A stretch of DNA of 64,000 nt from positions 371,964 to 435,963 of the forward strand of contig MU270021.1 in assembly GCA_021432635.1 (NCBI GenBank). Direction: 5' to 3'. The DNA is from Thozetella sp. PMI_491. Taxonomy: Eukaryota; Ascomycota; Sordariomycetes; Chaetosphaeriales; Chaetosphaeriaceae. Made by a program: the position numbers and the translations under genes. Numbering within the stretch: position 1 is the first letter of the stretch; every line of letters begins with the position of its first letter. Positions 21,860 to 32,904 of the stretch are shown here, in pieces. The notes below the pieces were generated by a model that was given only the letters and a program-made list of their open reading frames with translations, ran no database searches and was not told the origin of the DNA.

Positions 21860-22787
21860 TCGATCCCGTATCTCGGAGTTCGGAGAGTATACCACAGTTT
21901 CCCTGTTAGTCAGTGTCTTATTTCTGGGAGTCTATAGTTAGGATCTGGTTATAGGCGGGCGGCAGAGGTCGGAATGGACTTCGAGGAGTTACAGTTTAGT
22001 ACTCCTTTCCTTACTCATCACTATTGCACTGCATTTCCAGGATGTTGTGGTGAAGATCCGACCCAGCAAAAATACCCGATATATCTTGCGTTTGGACCCA
22101 TTCGGTACACCTACACGCAAGCTTACTACAGTATCTACATCAGCCGCACACAAGCTCAATGAAACAGCGGTGGATCCTTTCTCTATTAACACTTATAGTC
22201 TTGATTTATTGTAACCCCTAAGTTAGCAGCCAGCCTTTAGCCTTATTATTATGCTTTACACTTGTTTACCCGCTTACTTTAACTCTTTTTTTTACCTTGA
22301 CAATATACTGCTTTATTTTAAAAAGCTATATAGCTACTCACTAAAATATCTCCCTTATTTATATACTAGCTGCTATAAATAAGTTAGCTAAGTGTAATAA
22401 GATGCCTACTACAGTTGGGGCAACTACCGTACTACAGGTTGAAACTGGGGGCGTTCCGTGCCTAATTCGGTAGCGTTCCGAGTTAGCTCCATAAGCGGAC
22501 CGGCTGAGTACGCCGCGCTGCAGGGGTACTTCCCTCCTGCAAGCGTCAGTCTAGCAGCACAGCTACGGTTGAGAATACAGTTGCCTTTTCCCCAACTCCT
22601 TGCCTACACCAGTGACCCCTCCCGGGGACTTGATACCGTGGTATTACAGTTTCATTCCACTAACCTCACACTAGCTACTCGTTCTAGGCTGAATATCAAG
22701 ACTATATTCCTATAACTAATCACATAACGGCAGCGGGTTCTAAACACGCAATAATTATGAGTACTAGCACAACAAAGCTTCTCCTTA
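21860..22787. other. Convergent intergenic stretch with AT-rich core
   Basis: About 0.9 kb between the AAA gene and the HET gene. The part from about 22195 to 22400 is very AT-rich with many stop codons, resembling degraded repeat DNA. No gene seen. Confidence 0.45.
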
Positions 22788-24878
22788 TCAACTAAGCCAT
22801 ACTGCACCGTACCGGAATGGCTGCGGTAATTCGAGACCCTCCATAACAGGCCGGATCGCAGGAAAAGCTTCCAAGCGCCTGACGACACATTCGTGGCTGC
22901 CATCGCAACACTTAATGAGGATTAATGTCTCCGCGAAGGTTGCTGTCAAGTCGGCTAACATGAGCATCCAACTGAAGCAGTGCTTCCCATGACTTTCCCA
23001 AGCTGGCGGAGTAGGTATCTGAATCCTATGAAACATACTATTAATGGTCGCAGGATCGCTCAAGATGCTCGATAAGAATGTCTGAATAAGCGGCTGCTCC
23101 GAATAGTCGTCACATATGAGTGAACCATTCTTGTTTAGCACTTTGAAGTCTAGGAACCATCCCTCGACTATCAAACGCAACTTTCTACTTTCGTAGCTTG
23201 CAACTTGTATGATTTCCCACCAAAACTGCTCCCAGTCGAATGTCCCATACCGGCCGAAGTCAACCGTGACGTTCACTAGGGGTATGCAGCACAGATCACA
23301 GTTAGTACCAAGTCGTATGTTGGGTCGAGTCTGAAACTTGGCGTCCATTGATCTCGTCCACCCAGCCCATGACCAACTGGGAAAGGATTTGCGACGCCAC
23401 ATGTCCTTCAAGGACGCAGGTGTATACATAACTTGGACGAGCCATTTCGTCATTTGGCACTGTCTTGGAATTATTGGTAAGCCAACAAATGAGAACAGCT
23501 TTGTGCTATCGGGTCCCATTTCGAACTCTTTGAGGATACCGCTGAACGCTTTTAGAGTATCTGACTCATATGAAAGCGACTTGGTCAAATAGTCCGTTAA
23601 TCGTTCATTGAACGCATCAATGCCATTATAAATCCCCACGGTGGGGAAGAACTTGCCAAACCGTGGTCCAGAATCGCTATACACTGGCATCAACTCCAAA
23701 GGAAACTTGATTGATTCCAAACAATTCATGGCTTGGCACTCGAAAGAAATTTGTCGCGGTCCAAATAATAATCGTCTATTGGACAATAGACCCTCCTGAA
23801 AAGTCCAACCACGCGAGTTCCAGGGCGATGTTGCGATATCTGTTATTTGATCCATCGTAGCCACTAGCTGCATATGACCAAGCTTAATGGAAAGCTGCAT
23901 TGGTTTCTTTCTTGGACGCACACCAGACAGTCCTGCTGTTGCGTCCTCGCCGGTGGCTGCGATGATGGTTAAGGCTGCATGCTTATAAACCAGATTCATA
24001 CTCTGGATCTGGACGTGCTTGGCATGTTGATCATTCTGGCTGATGCAGTACCGATCGACCCAAAGATAATTATATCCAAGTTGCATTGTGACATATATTG
24101 CGTCGGTGACTGTTGCTGGGAGAAACTCTGGGAGTGGCGTCGTTGGTGCCCCCGAGGCCGTACTGCCCCATTTGTAACTAAGTGCAACAAATGGCTCTGT
24201 GGAGTTTATTGACTCTAATGGAACAATGCGACGCTCTTTGCAATCAATGACGCGAAAATCTGGAATCAAGGGTATAGGACCGCGAACACAATGGTCCGAG
24301 TGATGCTTGTCGCAAAACTCAAGCCATCGTCTGGCTATTGTTATGTCAAATCGCTCACGAATCAGCCGCCCAGAGAAATCGTAAGCCCCCTTCGTGACAG
24401 GCATGATGTACGTAACCTTTTCGGGTGGACTGAACTCATTTTCTGGCACTCTTTCGGCATTTGTGGGCAAAACTGCAAGTAGGCGACTGTGCGAGACGGT
24501 CTCAGGGAGGCGGTAAACATCGCATGGACATAACGCATATAACGAATAAGCCTTCGCTTTCCTATCCCTTGCGACAGTTGCGCGGGGACTAAGAGCATCT
24601 ACCTCCGGACTCCGGTGGTTTAGCGGCCTCAAAGCCTCGAGAAAACGACAGAAGTCGCAGTAGGACACTAGATGAGGAGCACGTCGCAGACGTTCAAGAT
24701 CCAGAACTCTGTAATTATGAAGAGGATCGAACTTCTTGCCAGTATTATACCGCGAATCATTTCTGTTGTAATGAACGTGATGGGGATCAAGGCCTAGAAG
24801 TCCGTGGAAATCAATTTGGCGGCAAAAGCTGCAGAGTCCAGATGTGTCGAGGCCATGTCGGAATTTTTGTTGCTCCAT
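22788..24878 (-). CDS. HET-domain (heterokaryon incompatibility) protein
   Basis: A single-exon 696-aa ORF with ATG at 24878. The three HET blocks are present in order from about residue 230: FVALSYKWG, YLWVDRYCISQND with the following helix, and the AALTIIAATGEDATAGLSG plus NSRGWTFQEGLLSNRRLLFG region. A cysteine-containing N-terminal segment (CSFCRQIDF, CDFCRFL, about residues 15-90) could bind metal or be structural; the C-terminal 300 residues contain the usual SFPSWSWAGW motif. HET domains trigger cell death in heterokaryon incompatibility and downstream of fungal NLR-like receptors. This one has no fused NACHT, ankyrin or WD repeats, so any sensor would be a separate protein. Its place in a cluster of AAA, dynamin and caspase-type genes fits a recognition or death role, but no partner is proven. 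Confidence 0.93.
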   Translation of the reverse strand: MEQQKFRHGLDTSGLCSFCRQIDFHGLLGLDPHHVHYNRNDSRYNTGKKFDPLHNYRVLDLERLRRAPHLVSYCDFCRFLEALRPLNHRSPEVDALSPRATVARDRKAKAYSLYALCPCDVYRLPETVSHSRLLAVLPTNAERVPENEFSPPEKVTYIMPVTKGAYDFSGRLIRERFDITIARRWLEFCDKHHSDHCVRGPIPLIPDFRVIDCKERRIVPLESINSTEPFVALSYKWGSTASGAPTTPLPEFLPATVTDAIYVTMQLGYNYLWVDRYCISQNDQHAKHVQIQSMNLVYKHAALTIIAATGEDATAGLSGVRPRKKPMQLSIKLGHMQLVATMDQITDIATSPWNSRGWTFQEGLLSNRRLLFGPRQISFECQAMNCLESIKFPLELMPVYSDSGPRFGKFFPTVGIYNGIDAFNERLTDYLTKSLSYESDTLKAFSGILKEFEMGPDSTKLFSFVGLPIIPRQCQMTKWLVQVMYTPASLKDMWRRKSFPSWSWAGWTRSMDAKFQTRPNIRLGTNCDLCCIPLVNVTVDFGRYGTFDWEQFWWEIIQVASYESRKLRLIVEGWFLDFKVLNKNGSLICDDYSEQPLIQTFLSSILSDPATINSMFHRIQIPTPPAWESHGKHCFSWMLMLADLTATFAETLILIKCCDGSHECVVRRLEAFPAIRPVMEGLELPQPFRYGAVWLS

Positions 24879-27762
24879 ATGGCTCTCAGGCCGTTGAAGA
24901 ATAACCAAAGGTAATCTTTTGGAGTGTTTCTGTCTTGTGAATGAGAAAATAATAGCTTCACAGGCCTTGACTTGTCGCAGGTAGGTAAGTTAGTGTCATA
25001 AGTAACCTACCCAGACATATTTCAAATATGTCAGTGGTAATAGTTTTAAATGAAATTGTAGTATGTAACCGAATCCGTTGATAAGTCTGACTGCTGCTGA
25101 GATAATTATCTTCTTCAAATACCGACATGTCGCCTTACGCAGCACTGCCTCAAGGCAGACTGTATGATGCTAGGCATCCCTCTCCATGCATCTCGGTTGG
25201 CAATGCCATTGGCTTAGGCACGACCAAATTTCCAACCTCAGCTCCTGCTTACCCCCCATTACTAGGGTGGCGATGCTTGCTGCCTATGTTACTCGGACTT
25301 TACACATCCAAAAACCAGCATATATCCGAACTGTCACGAGGCTAACTTTAGCAGACTTGGACCAAACATGAGCAATCCTATTGGGGGGACAGCTAAAAAG
25401 AAAGAAAGAAAGAAAGAAAGCGAAAAGTGGAGCGAACACGGCATGATTTGACGAGGAATTCTTTCATAAGTTTATTGACGGAGGGATGGCTAAATGTAAT
25501 ATGAATGACTGGTTTAGCATCCCATACTTGAGGATCATGAGCGATAAAGCAACAAACACCCTATTCCCATCGGTGGAGGAGGTGACGCACGCTATGCAAA
25601 AAGATATGGAGAAGCATATGGATTGGATGAGCAGAACAGATAGAGGTTTGTGAATATTTCTGTCGCTTGTCTGGCAGACCAGGAGATGCGAATCCGCATT
25701 CAAGCCGAAGCGAAAAGCGTACCGAAATGAAGTTAAAAGAACTTGATTCTCACACTCTCAACTCAACCTGGCTGGTATCCGCAATGCTACGAAGTCGCTG
25801 TCTAATTTCCGCGGGGAGACTTGGGCCGAGGCCCTTAACAAAATGATTGAAAGCACCTTACCGCGCCGCCCCCATCTCCTTCTGCGAGAGAGCCTGCAAG
25901 GAGCGTGAGCATGGTAGATAAGTACAAGTTCGCGACACATTTGTAACATCCGTCATAGTGTAAGCCCTTAATAGGACAAACAAAAGGTTGTTGCAAGACT
26001 TACTAGCATATCTGCAACGCAAGTAAGGCGATAAAGACATGTTCAGGTTGAATCTCTTGGCCTGACAAGGCAGGGACACATCAAACGTGGTCGGGCATGG
26101 TTCGGGCATGGTTCAGCAGCATAGCTTGAACGACAGGACGACGATAGAGACGCGTTCGACATTGAACTCTTCGCCACCGACGCAAGGGACCCCGGAAAAG
26201 CCAAGGTTTTGTTCCACTCCTACGAGCGGGCGGATAAGCGAAAGTATAGGTCATCTTCGTAGCCCCATTTGGCATCGCCGTTGAAGGGGTGTGCGGCACT
26301 GGAGCCGTGCCGACTCGAAAAGTCCCTTGCTTCCCGCCCTACCAGCCAGCCGAAAGTGACGTGGGACCCACGTACCTTAGTCTCAGCTGCAGGATGGGGG
26401 TAATAGTTTGCGCGCTGTGGCACCGAACACCACGGTTATACAAGTACCGCGCCTGTCATGACAAGCGAGTAAGATGTGTGCGGAGCCGCACGGGTGCCGA
26501 CAGGCCGGGCTGGTGTATTCGGCGATGGACCGCGGTGGGGCCCCCTTGTTGAGGGAGAACCTGCTGAGGCCGCAGAAGGATGCGTTGTCAAAAAACCTGG
26601 CTCGGCTCTACCAGTGTGATGGATGCTATAGTTGCATGCCAGGAGCTGCAATCTGGCTATCCCCTTCCCCCCTCCCCAAACACCCGGCCTTCCTGACTTT
26701 GTCCGGTGGCTCGACGCCATGCCTTGCCTTAATAATAGACTATCCTTCGAACAAGTCCCTCAATTCATCTTAGTTCTCGGCCCTCTCTTGCGCGTGTACG
26801 CGGCTTCGGCGGGGATTCGAAGTGCCCAAACATTCTCAGCTAGATGCTCCAGCCGGTTAACCATATAGACTGGTGACTCAGACAAATGCTTGTATCCCTC
26901 GAAAGCTGCTGCACACCTCACCAAGGCGTATTTCACACACTTGTCCACCCCATAGACTCTCCCTATTTAGGCGACAAATATGTCAAGCTAGTTTGTCCGA
27001 TCTCGAGCCTCCTGATAGCCGGCTTCCATTTTTGCGTTTGCCGTTTCCCTGGCTTCGGCAAGCCTTCCTCGAGTCAATATCATTACTATATTCTCCTCGT
27101 AGGCGGATGTAACACGAGAAGTTTTGTCGCCCGCCAATATATTCATCGTATCGCGGCGGATATTCTTGTCGACTTGACCCCGGACAGGAGAAATCGGTGC
27201 CACAACACACCTAAGAGAGTTAGCTCATCTACATCTTACGCTACAGAAGATAATATCAGCCACGACTGTCGTGGTGTGCAAAACTAGACAGCGTTGATAC
27301 TGTTATTCAGATTGATCAATGAGAAACCATTGGATCGCGCCTTAGCTACTCTTTTCTATATTTAGATGATTGAATGTTAACATGCTTGGGTCTTCATACT
27401 TATCCCTTCGTCTGCAGACATTGCCACGCTGGAGTCATAGCAGTTTTAATCTAGTATCCCAATGTAGTCGAAAATGATGTTGCGGTGCTGTCCCAAAGCC
27501 GAGAAGTCTGCCCACGAACGCGACATTGGAACGCATCTCGCTCTAGCTTGATTCGTGGAGTTAGCCAAGGGCGACAATGGAGCAATACAATACCACCAAC
27601 GGGTTGATCTGCTGGGATAATCAATGTACTATTCTATCTAAAACGGCATCCTCGATACCTACTCACGATTGCGGGTCTCTGGAAGTGCCAAGAGCGAACC
27701 CAGCCACCGGTTGGTGGAGAAATTGCTTGCTCATAACAAAGTAGTTCCACTCTCCGAGTTGG
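24879..27762. other. Gene-poor intergenic stretch, 2.9 kb
   Basis: No ORF here shows recognisable features. Short overlapping ORFs near 26980-27290 are charged but have no start, family match or clear splice partner. The region contains an AAAG microsatellite and a GC-richer block around 26080-26700. Confidence 0.45.
25397..25420. repeat. AAAG microsatellite
   Basis: About six perfect tandem AAAG units in an intergenic stretch between the HET gene and the AA16 LPMO gene. Confidence 0.9.
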
Positions 27763-27770
27763 TATAAAAA
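27763..27770 (+). promoter_or_regulatory. TATA box of the AA16 LPMO gene
   Basis: TATAAAAA on the plus strand, 80 bp upstream of the LPMO start codon at 27850, a normal spacing for a fungal TATA element. Confidence 0.55.
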
Positions 27771-27849
27771 TGCGGCACTACATTTACACGTTAGCTTGTA
27801 ACATGATCTGTTTCTCGAAAATGTCCATGACAAAGAACCTCACTCCACG

Positions 27850-28545
27850 ATGGTAGCCTCAACAACCAAGATTCTGCTTCTAGCGGCTGCAATCCAAGTG
27901 CGAGGACACGCGAGAATTGATGACCCAACTCCTCGAGGGGCAAGTGCTCATTACAAGTATTGCTGTTATCCAAAGGTATAAGTCGCTGATGGAATCTTTG
28001 CAGAGTGGTGACGCTCAGTTAGCAGCATGCGGGGCGGCAGTAACAGCGCACCTCGAGCAAGGTCGGCCCAGTGTATCTCAGCACCCAACAGCGTATGGTA
28101 CGGAATTAACAAGCTCTCCATAGATCCTACCGGGCCCATAGAAAACGCTGTGCAATATGCAGATGCCGACTATAACTGCAACGCCTATCTCTGCCGAGGC
28201 TATCAGTACGGAGACAACAAGGACAATGTGATAGATGTCAAGGCCGGTGATACATTGCACTTTCACATAAACCTCGTGGCCAGCCACAAGCCTGGATATG
28301 CGAACATGTCAGTCGTTGATACTGCCGCGAACACTGTGATCACAGCACTCAAAACATGGGATCATTGGCCAGATGTGACCGATGGCTCAACATTTGAGGA
28401 GAAGACCCAGTTTAACATCACTGTCCCGGAGGGCTTGGAGTCGCGCTGTGACCAAGGTGGAAAATGTGTGATGCAGTGGTTCTGGTATGCAATTAGCAAC
28501 GTGCAGACTTACGAGAGTTGTCATGACTTTTACATAGTCTCTTGA
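27850..28545 (+). CDS. AA16-type lytic polysaccharide monooxygenase
   Basis: Three exons (27850-27975, 28019-28061, 28124-28545) encode 196 aa. A signal peptide (residues 1-19) is followed directly by His20, which would be the N-terminal copper-ligand histidine of the mature enzyme (GHARIDDPTPR). The core has the AA16 hallmarks: YNCNAYLCRGYQYGDN, a second histidine in the VASHKPGYANMSVVD strand where AA16 enzymes have PHTGxxNVSVVD, a QWFWYA segment and a terminal YESCHDF. The second junction (CAAG|GTCGGC to CCATAG, TTAAC branch, 62 nt) restores the DPTGPIENAV join. Members oxidatively cleave cellulose with copper and H2O2 or O2. No carbohydrate-binding module or GPI signal is seen. Introns 43 and 62 nt long are short but typical here. 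Confidence 0.88.
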
Positions 28546-28844
28546 TGAGTGGAGCATAGAATCCATTGCCGATAGTTAGTGATTTCAATAAAAATGTGGC
28601 GCTATTTCGCCGCGTCCAGATTGGGCACAATCCTGGATCTCAGCTCTCGAGTGTCCAATAAATGGCCCCGCTCAGGCTCCGTGATTGGAGCACTGGCACC
28701 AAAAAGCGAAGCCTTGCCCAGTTGGGGTGAAGCCCGGATAGAATACTCCGCGCTGATGTTAAAGTCATAACGGCCGCCATTTCTCCACAGTCTTCCTACG
28801 ATGTCTCTCGCCTCATTACCGTTGAGACTTGGTTTGTGGCGTGG

Positions 28845-30447
28845 ATGATGTGTTGGTATATACTCTGTCTGCTGGCCTTGTCTGTCGCTGTCGGACAGAC
28901 CCAGGGAGTCAACGGCACTGAACCAGATGCACAATGCCCTTACAACATTCCCGGCTACTTCCACCGTGGCGACTGCAATCTTCTCTGCCATTCCGCCGGC
29001 TGGACCGACATCATCGTCTTCTATGTCGGGAACTATGCCGCGCACGCAGCCACGGTCGTTTCTCAGCCCGGCCAGAGCACGCTCAGCAGCCTCCTGACCA
29101 TTCTTACTGCTGTTTTCTTCCCGGGTGGTGGCGTTCGGAGTGGAATCGAAACCATTGCCAACTTCGCGAATGGTGGACGTACCAACCTCCAAGCCGCCGC
29201 GCGTGCTGGCGCTCTGTGCACCGTGATCCGACTTGTCAAGGCCCAGAGAGTTCCTCAGGATCCCGTGCCTGTGATAGAATCAAAAGGATCCACACAAGAG
29301 AACCCGGAGGAAGCTGTGGTAGAGAAGACCTCAGCCGACGTGGATCTAGAGGCTCCACCGCCAACAACAGATGAAGCCGATTTGGAACTGCAGCCCAAAG
29401 AAGGTAAAGATGCAACCCAAGGTATATTGTTCTCCTATGGAAATCCTAATGATAAATGCCATAGAAACCGTTTCTATACTCTCTACAAAAATCAACGGGC
29501 GCTGCCAACTTCCCAAAGGGTACTACTTGGTGATAGTCCCACGAACAGCGGATTTTGTCGACGACCCCGAACCTCCGAGATCAACGCTACCCTGGTACAG
29601 AAAGATCTCCCAAGGAGTTAAGGGCCTGTTCCAGCCACCTCATCAGCCGCCACGAACGGTTGTTGCCTCCAGCTACAACATAGTTAAAATCATCATCTCG
29701 ATTGTCCAACTTCTTTTCGCCGTTTCGACTCTTTATCGCACGCAAGGCGACCAGCTCGACCAGTTTGGCTACGCTGCGTTCGGGCTCACCGTAGTGCCGT
29801 ACCTGTGGATGTCATTCATCAACCTGCTCGCTAACGCTGTGTGTCCGCAATACGATACTCTTTTCATCGTGGAATCACGAGGGCTTGATGATCTTCGCGA
29901 GCGACTAAAGAATGAGACCCCCGAGGTTCAGGAGCGTTTTGTAGTGTCCGGTACCGTCGGACGTCTGACTGCCAGATCGGAGGATTTAGTAGCCGCCAAG
30001 TACCAACTCGAACCCACCCCCAAAGGATCCAAGGGGCCAATTTCTGAGGAGGCAAAGAAGAAGAAGCAACATCTGCAAGTGCTCCGATCTTTGGCCAGGA
30101 ACGCATCGTCCAACCATCCCCGCATAACCTTCATCGCCGCATGCATCCCGATTGCCATTGTTGGGGGAGTAACACGCTTTCATCCTGGCCAGAGCGCCTA
30201 CTATCAGCGAGTATGGACCATGGTTTGGCTTATCTTTGGCATCTGCGTGGGATATAGTCAACCTCCGGCCGCTGATCGCATAGAAGGGCGGCCCTTAATC
30301 GGCACTATGACGGCAATACACCGGAGCCGTCTCTTCTGGGGATTCATATTCTGTTATATCTTAGTCTACGGTGTACCTGCTATTGGTGGCTATATAGTTG
30401 TGGGGCAAATGATCAATCAATATGGTATTTGCTCGGAACTTAGCTAG
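28845..30447 (+). CDS. Multi-pass membrane protein, unknown family
   Basis: Two exons (28845-29403, 29465-30447), joined by a 61-nt GT-AG intron with a CCTAAT branch, give 513 aa. An N-terminal signal peptide is followed by a short Cys-containing extracellular segment (CPYNIPGYFHRGDCNLLCHSAGW), then hydrophobic segments at about residues 60-75 and 85-105. An acidic, Pro-rich cytoplasmic-like loop (about 150-195) is followed by at least four more predicted membrane helices (about 285-305, 320-340, 430-450, 480-500). A KKKK basic patch precedes the last pair. This looks like a plasma-membrane protein of a kind common and uncharacterised in Pezizomycotina. It converges with another membrane protein gene 227 bp downstream. 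No transporter motif recognised. Confidence 0.82.
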
Positions 30448-30674
30448 CACGGTAAGCGAGGTAGACTATAAGATTTCTTTAGCACGTATCTTGCCTTGCG
30501 GCCAACATGCGCTTGTATTAGCGCAGAAATGTCCATTGCAATCCATCTATAGCTCCGTCTTATTACTTTCCATCTTCATTCTTCACGCAGTCGTACCTAG
30601 CTACCTCGATATAATCTGGACCCTACATCCTCCTTTTGATAAGAACTGAATCCGTGAAACCTAAGCACAATTTC

Positions 30675-32904
30675 TCACCTATCTAACCCCACCTGTCCGT
30701 TCTCGTCTTCTATGCCGATAACAACCCTTGCGCGACGGAGTGATTGAAACGTCTTTCGCGTCGGCGCCACGTTAGGCTTGTGGTCCCAAGCAAGCTGAGC
30801 TAATGTAGACGGCAGTGGGGAAGTTTCACCGTCAGTAGCTTTATCCGCCTCAGACTGATGTCTATTCGCTCTAGCATGGGGAATGTTCACACGAGCCTCT
30901 CTTCCAGTATTCAGGATGTCCATCTCCTCGGCGCCAGTCGAGATGGAAAGCGTAAAGGAGAGAGAGATGATATAGATCACACCCGTGAGGACAGAGACAA
31001 GTACTGCAAGATAGGCCGCAATGAACGCGTAGCCGGCAGGGTTGAATATGACGAGTCTGGAACCAGAGGTCCCGCTAGTTGCGACGGTGACCAGATCGTC
31101 CGACATGGGAAACATCCCCGCGGCCGACGTGAGGCCCTTGGCATCGACCGTATAATTGGCCCACTGCACGGCAGTAATCATGAACTGCTGCGGAACGGCG
31201 AGAAAGTTGTACAGGTTCTTTTTGAGACTTTGGGTGTCGTCGGGGAAAGAATAAGAGAAGGTCCTGTGCATCCAAGTCAAATCGTACGTCAACGCATTGA
31301 CTGCGGTGATGTCAATCTCGCTTGAGTTGTCCTGGGGCACTAGAATCTTATCCAAGATGGTCAGATAGTCGCTCGCATTGATAGGGAGAGCAACAGGCGC
31401 GGAGATGGGCTCTGTATGGACAATAGAGTAATTTTGCCGGCTGTAGGTGGTTCTGGTGTACTGCCTGAACACGCTCATCTGGGTGTTCCATTTCATGGGT
31501 CGCGAAACCCATGACAGGTCCGTTTTGCACTCGGATCTGTCAAATATGTCCTGGGGGCACGCGGCCCATCCTATATCCCAGTTAGCGATGCGAAGCATTC
31601 TGTAGCCAGAATTACAACCAGTCTTACCGACAGCAATCGACTCATTCATTTGGCGGACACAGATCTGGATAGAGTCATTTATCAACTTGCCACCGAACAC
31701 ACAGTCATGGTTCAAGTCAAATTGAAAGCCGCTTTCAAGAGGTCTGAATGAGAGGAGGGTGCCCGGGGCGCGGGCCATCCGTATGACATCAGCATTTTCG
31801 AGAGTGCCGTTGCTATACATAGAGTGGTTGAGCGATGGTGCGAAGAGTCGGGTTTCTTCCAGGCCGCCGGGGAGCAGAAACGTATGGCACCCGTCGCCGC
31901 AGCCATCCATCGTAATTTCCTGAGAATATTTGCTGCTGGTTAAGAGGCTTGGGGTCCAGCTGGTGATGAATTGACACTGGTCGGCGATGGGCACGATATG
32001 AGGTATCCGGGGGTCTATGGGAATGAGACCCGAAAAGACGCGTACTGACGAAGCCCCTGGCCTGAAGTCATACACGAAGCTAGTTTGAGCTATAGACGCA
32101 AAGGATTAGCCGCACAGCCCGGTAGAGCGTAGAAGAAAGGACGGAAGTACCCTTCAAGGCGGAGCCAAGGGCAAGGCCTATCAGCGGCTCAACAAGTCTG
32201 GGGGGTCGTCAGCTCATACTACATTTTGCCCAGTGCGCGGCTGGTCCTCTGTATACTTACCTGAAATTACACCAAACGTCAGTAAAGCTATTAGCCCACG
32301 ATAGCTGTAGCACGAGCAGCCAGCTAGCCGCCGCGCCGAGGCCGAAAAACGTATCAAACCGTGTGCCGTGGGGGCGCCTTGCCAGAACGAGACGCAAAGC
32401 CCGAAGAAGGCTGCGTATGTTCACACCGCATATGAGGGCGGTAAATTGGGAAAGGATAGAGGCAATCAAGTTGGCGTGGGAGGCATTGATGTACAGACTT
32501 CCGAGTTGGTTGTGTCCTTGAATAAGCACGTAGATGACGAACCAGATGAAGAACACGGCAAATGGTAGGTTCACAAGGCATGTGATCCCGATGAGGTCCA
32601 TAATGGGACGCATTTTGTGGAGCAATCGAGACCATGCGGTCTGTCTAGGGCGGTGGGCTGGTCGTGCTTGGGTTGCGGGAGGCAATGGTTCGCTCGTGAC
32701 GGTCTGGCCAGTGCGCAACGCCGTCGCTACGGCCGCCTGGGTAGAGGCAACCGAGCTAGTCTGTGGCGTGGGGTAGCGTTTTTTGTCCACTGGAGTCATG
32801 TTTTTTATTATCAAAAGAAGTTGTAAGGGTAATAAGGAGAGGACAGATACAATCGGAACTGCTAATGCTCTGCCATCCTGAACGAAGGCTAAGTCGGCTG
32901 GCAT
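30675..32904 (-). CDS. Multi-pass membrane protein with large extracellular domain
   Basis: Three exons (32904-32261, 32197-32151, 32089-30675) join in frame to 701 aa; the middle exon is 47 nt. The N-terminal 230 residues carry four to five hydrophobic helices separated by a Thr/Pro-rich loop. A region of about 380 residues with many N-glycosylation sequons and about eight cysteines follows (for example GCGDGCHTF, CVFGG, ICVRQ), then a strong membrane helix (about residues 600-630) and a polar C-terminal tail. The order resembles uncharacterised fungal plasma-membrane proteins with a glycosylated ectodomain. The adjacent convergent gene also encodes a membrane protein, but no shared motif is visible. 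Coding status is well supported by phase-matched splicing. Confidence 0.85.

Noticed and set aside
26983-27287. Overlapping charged ORFs on both strands
   Set aside because: No ATG start, no family match, no resolvable splice partners.
28027-28123. Apparent frameshift in the AA16 LPMO gene
   Set aside because: A 62-nt intron (28062-28123) with a TTAAC branch restores the frame and the family sequence.
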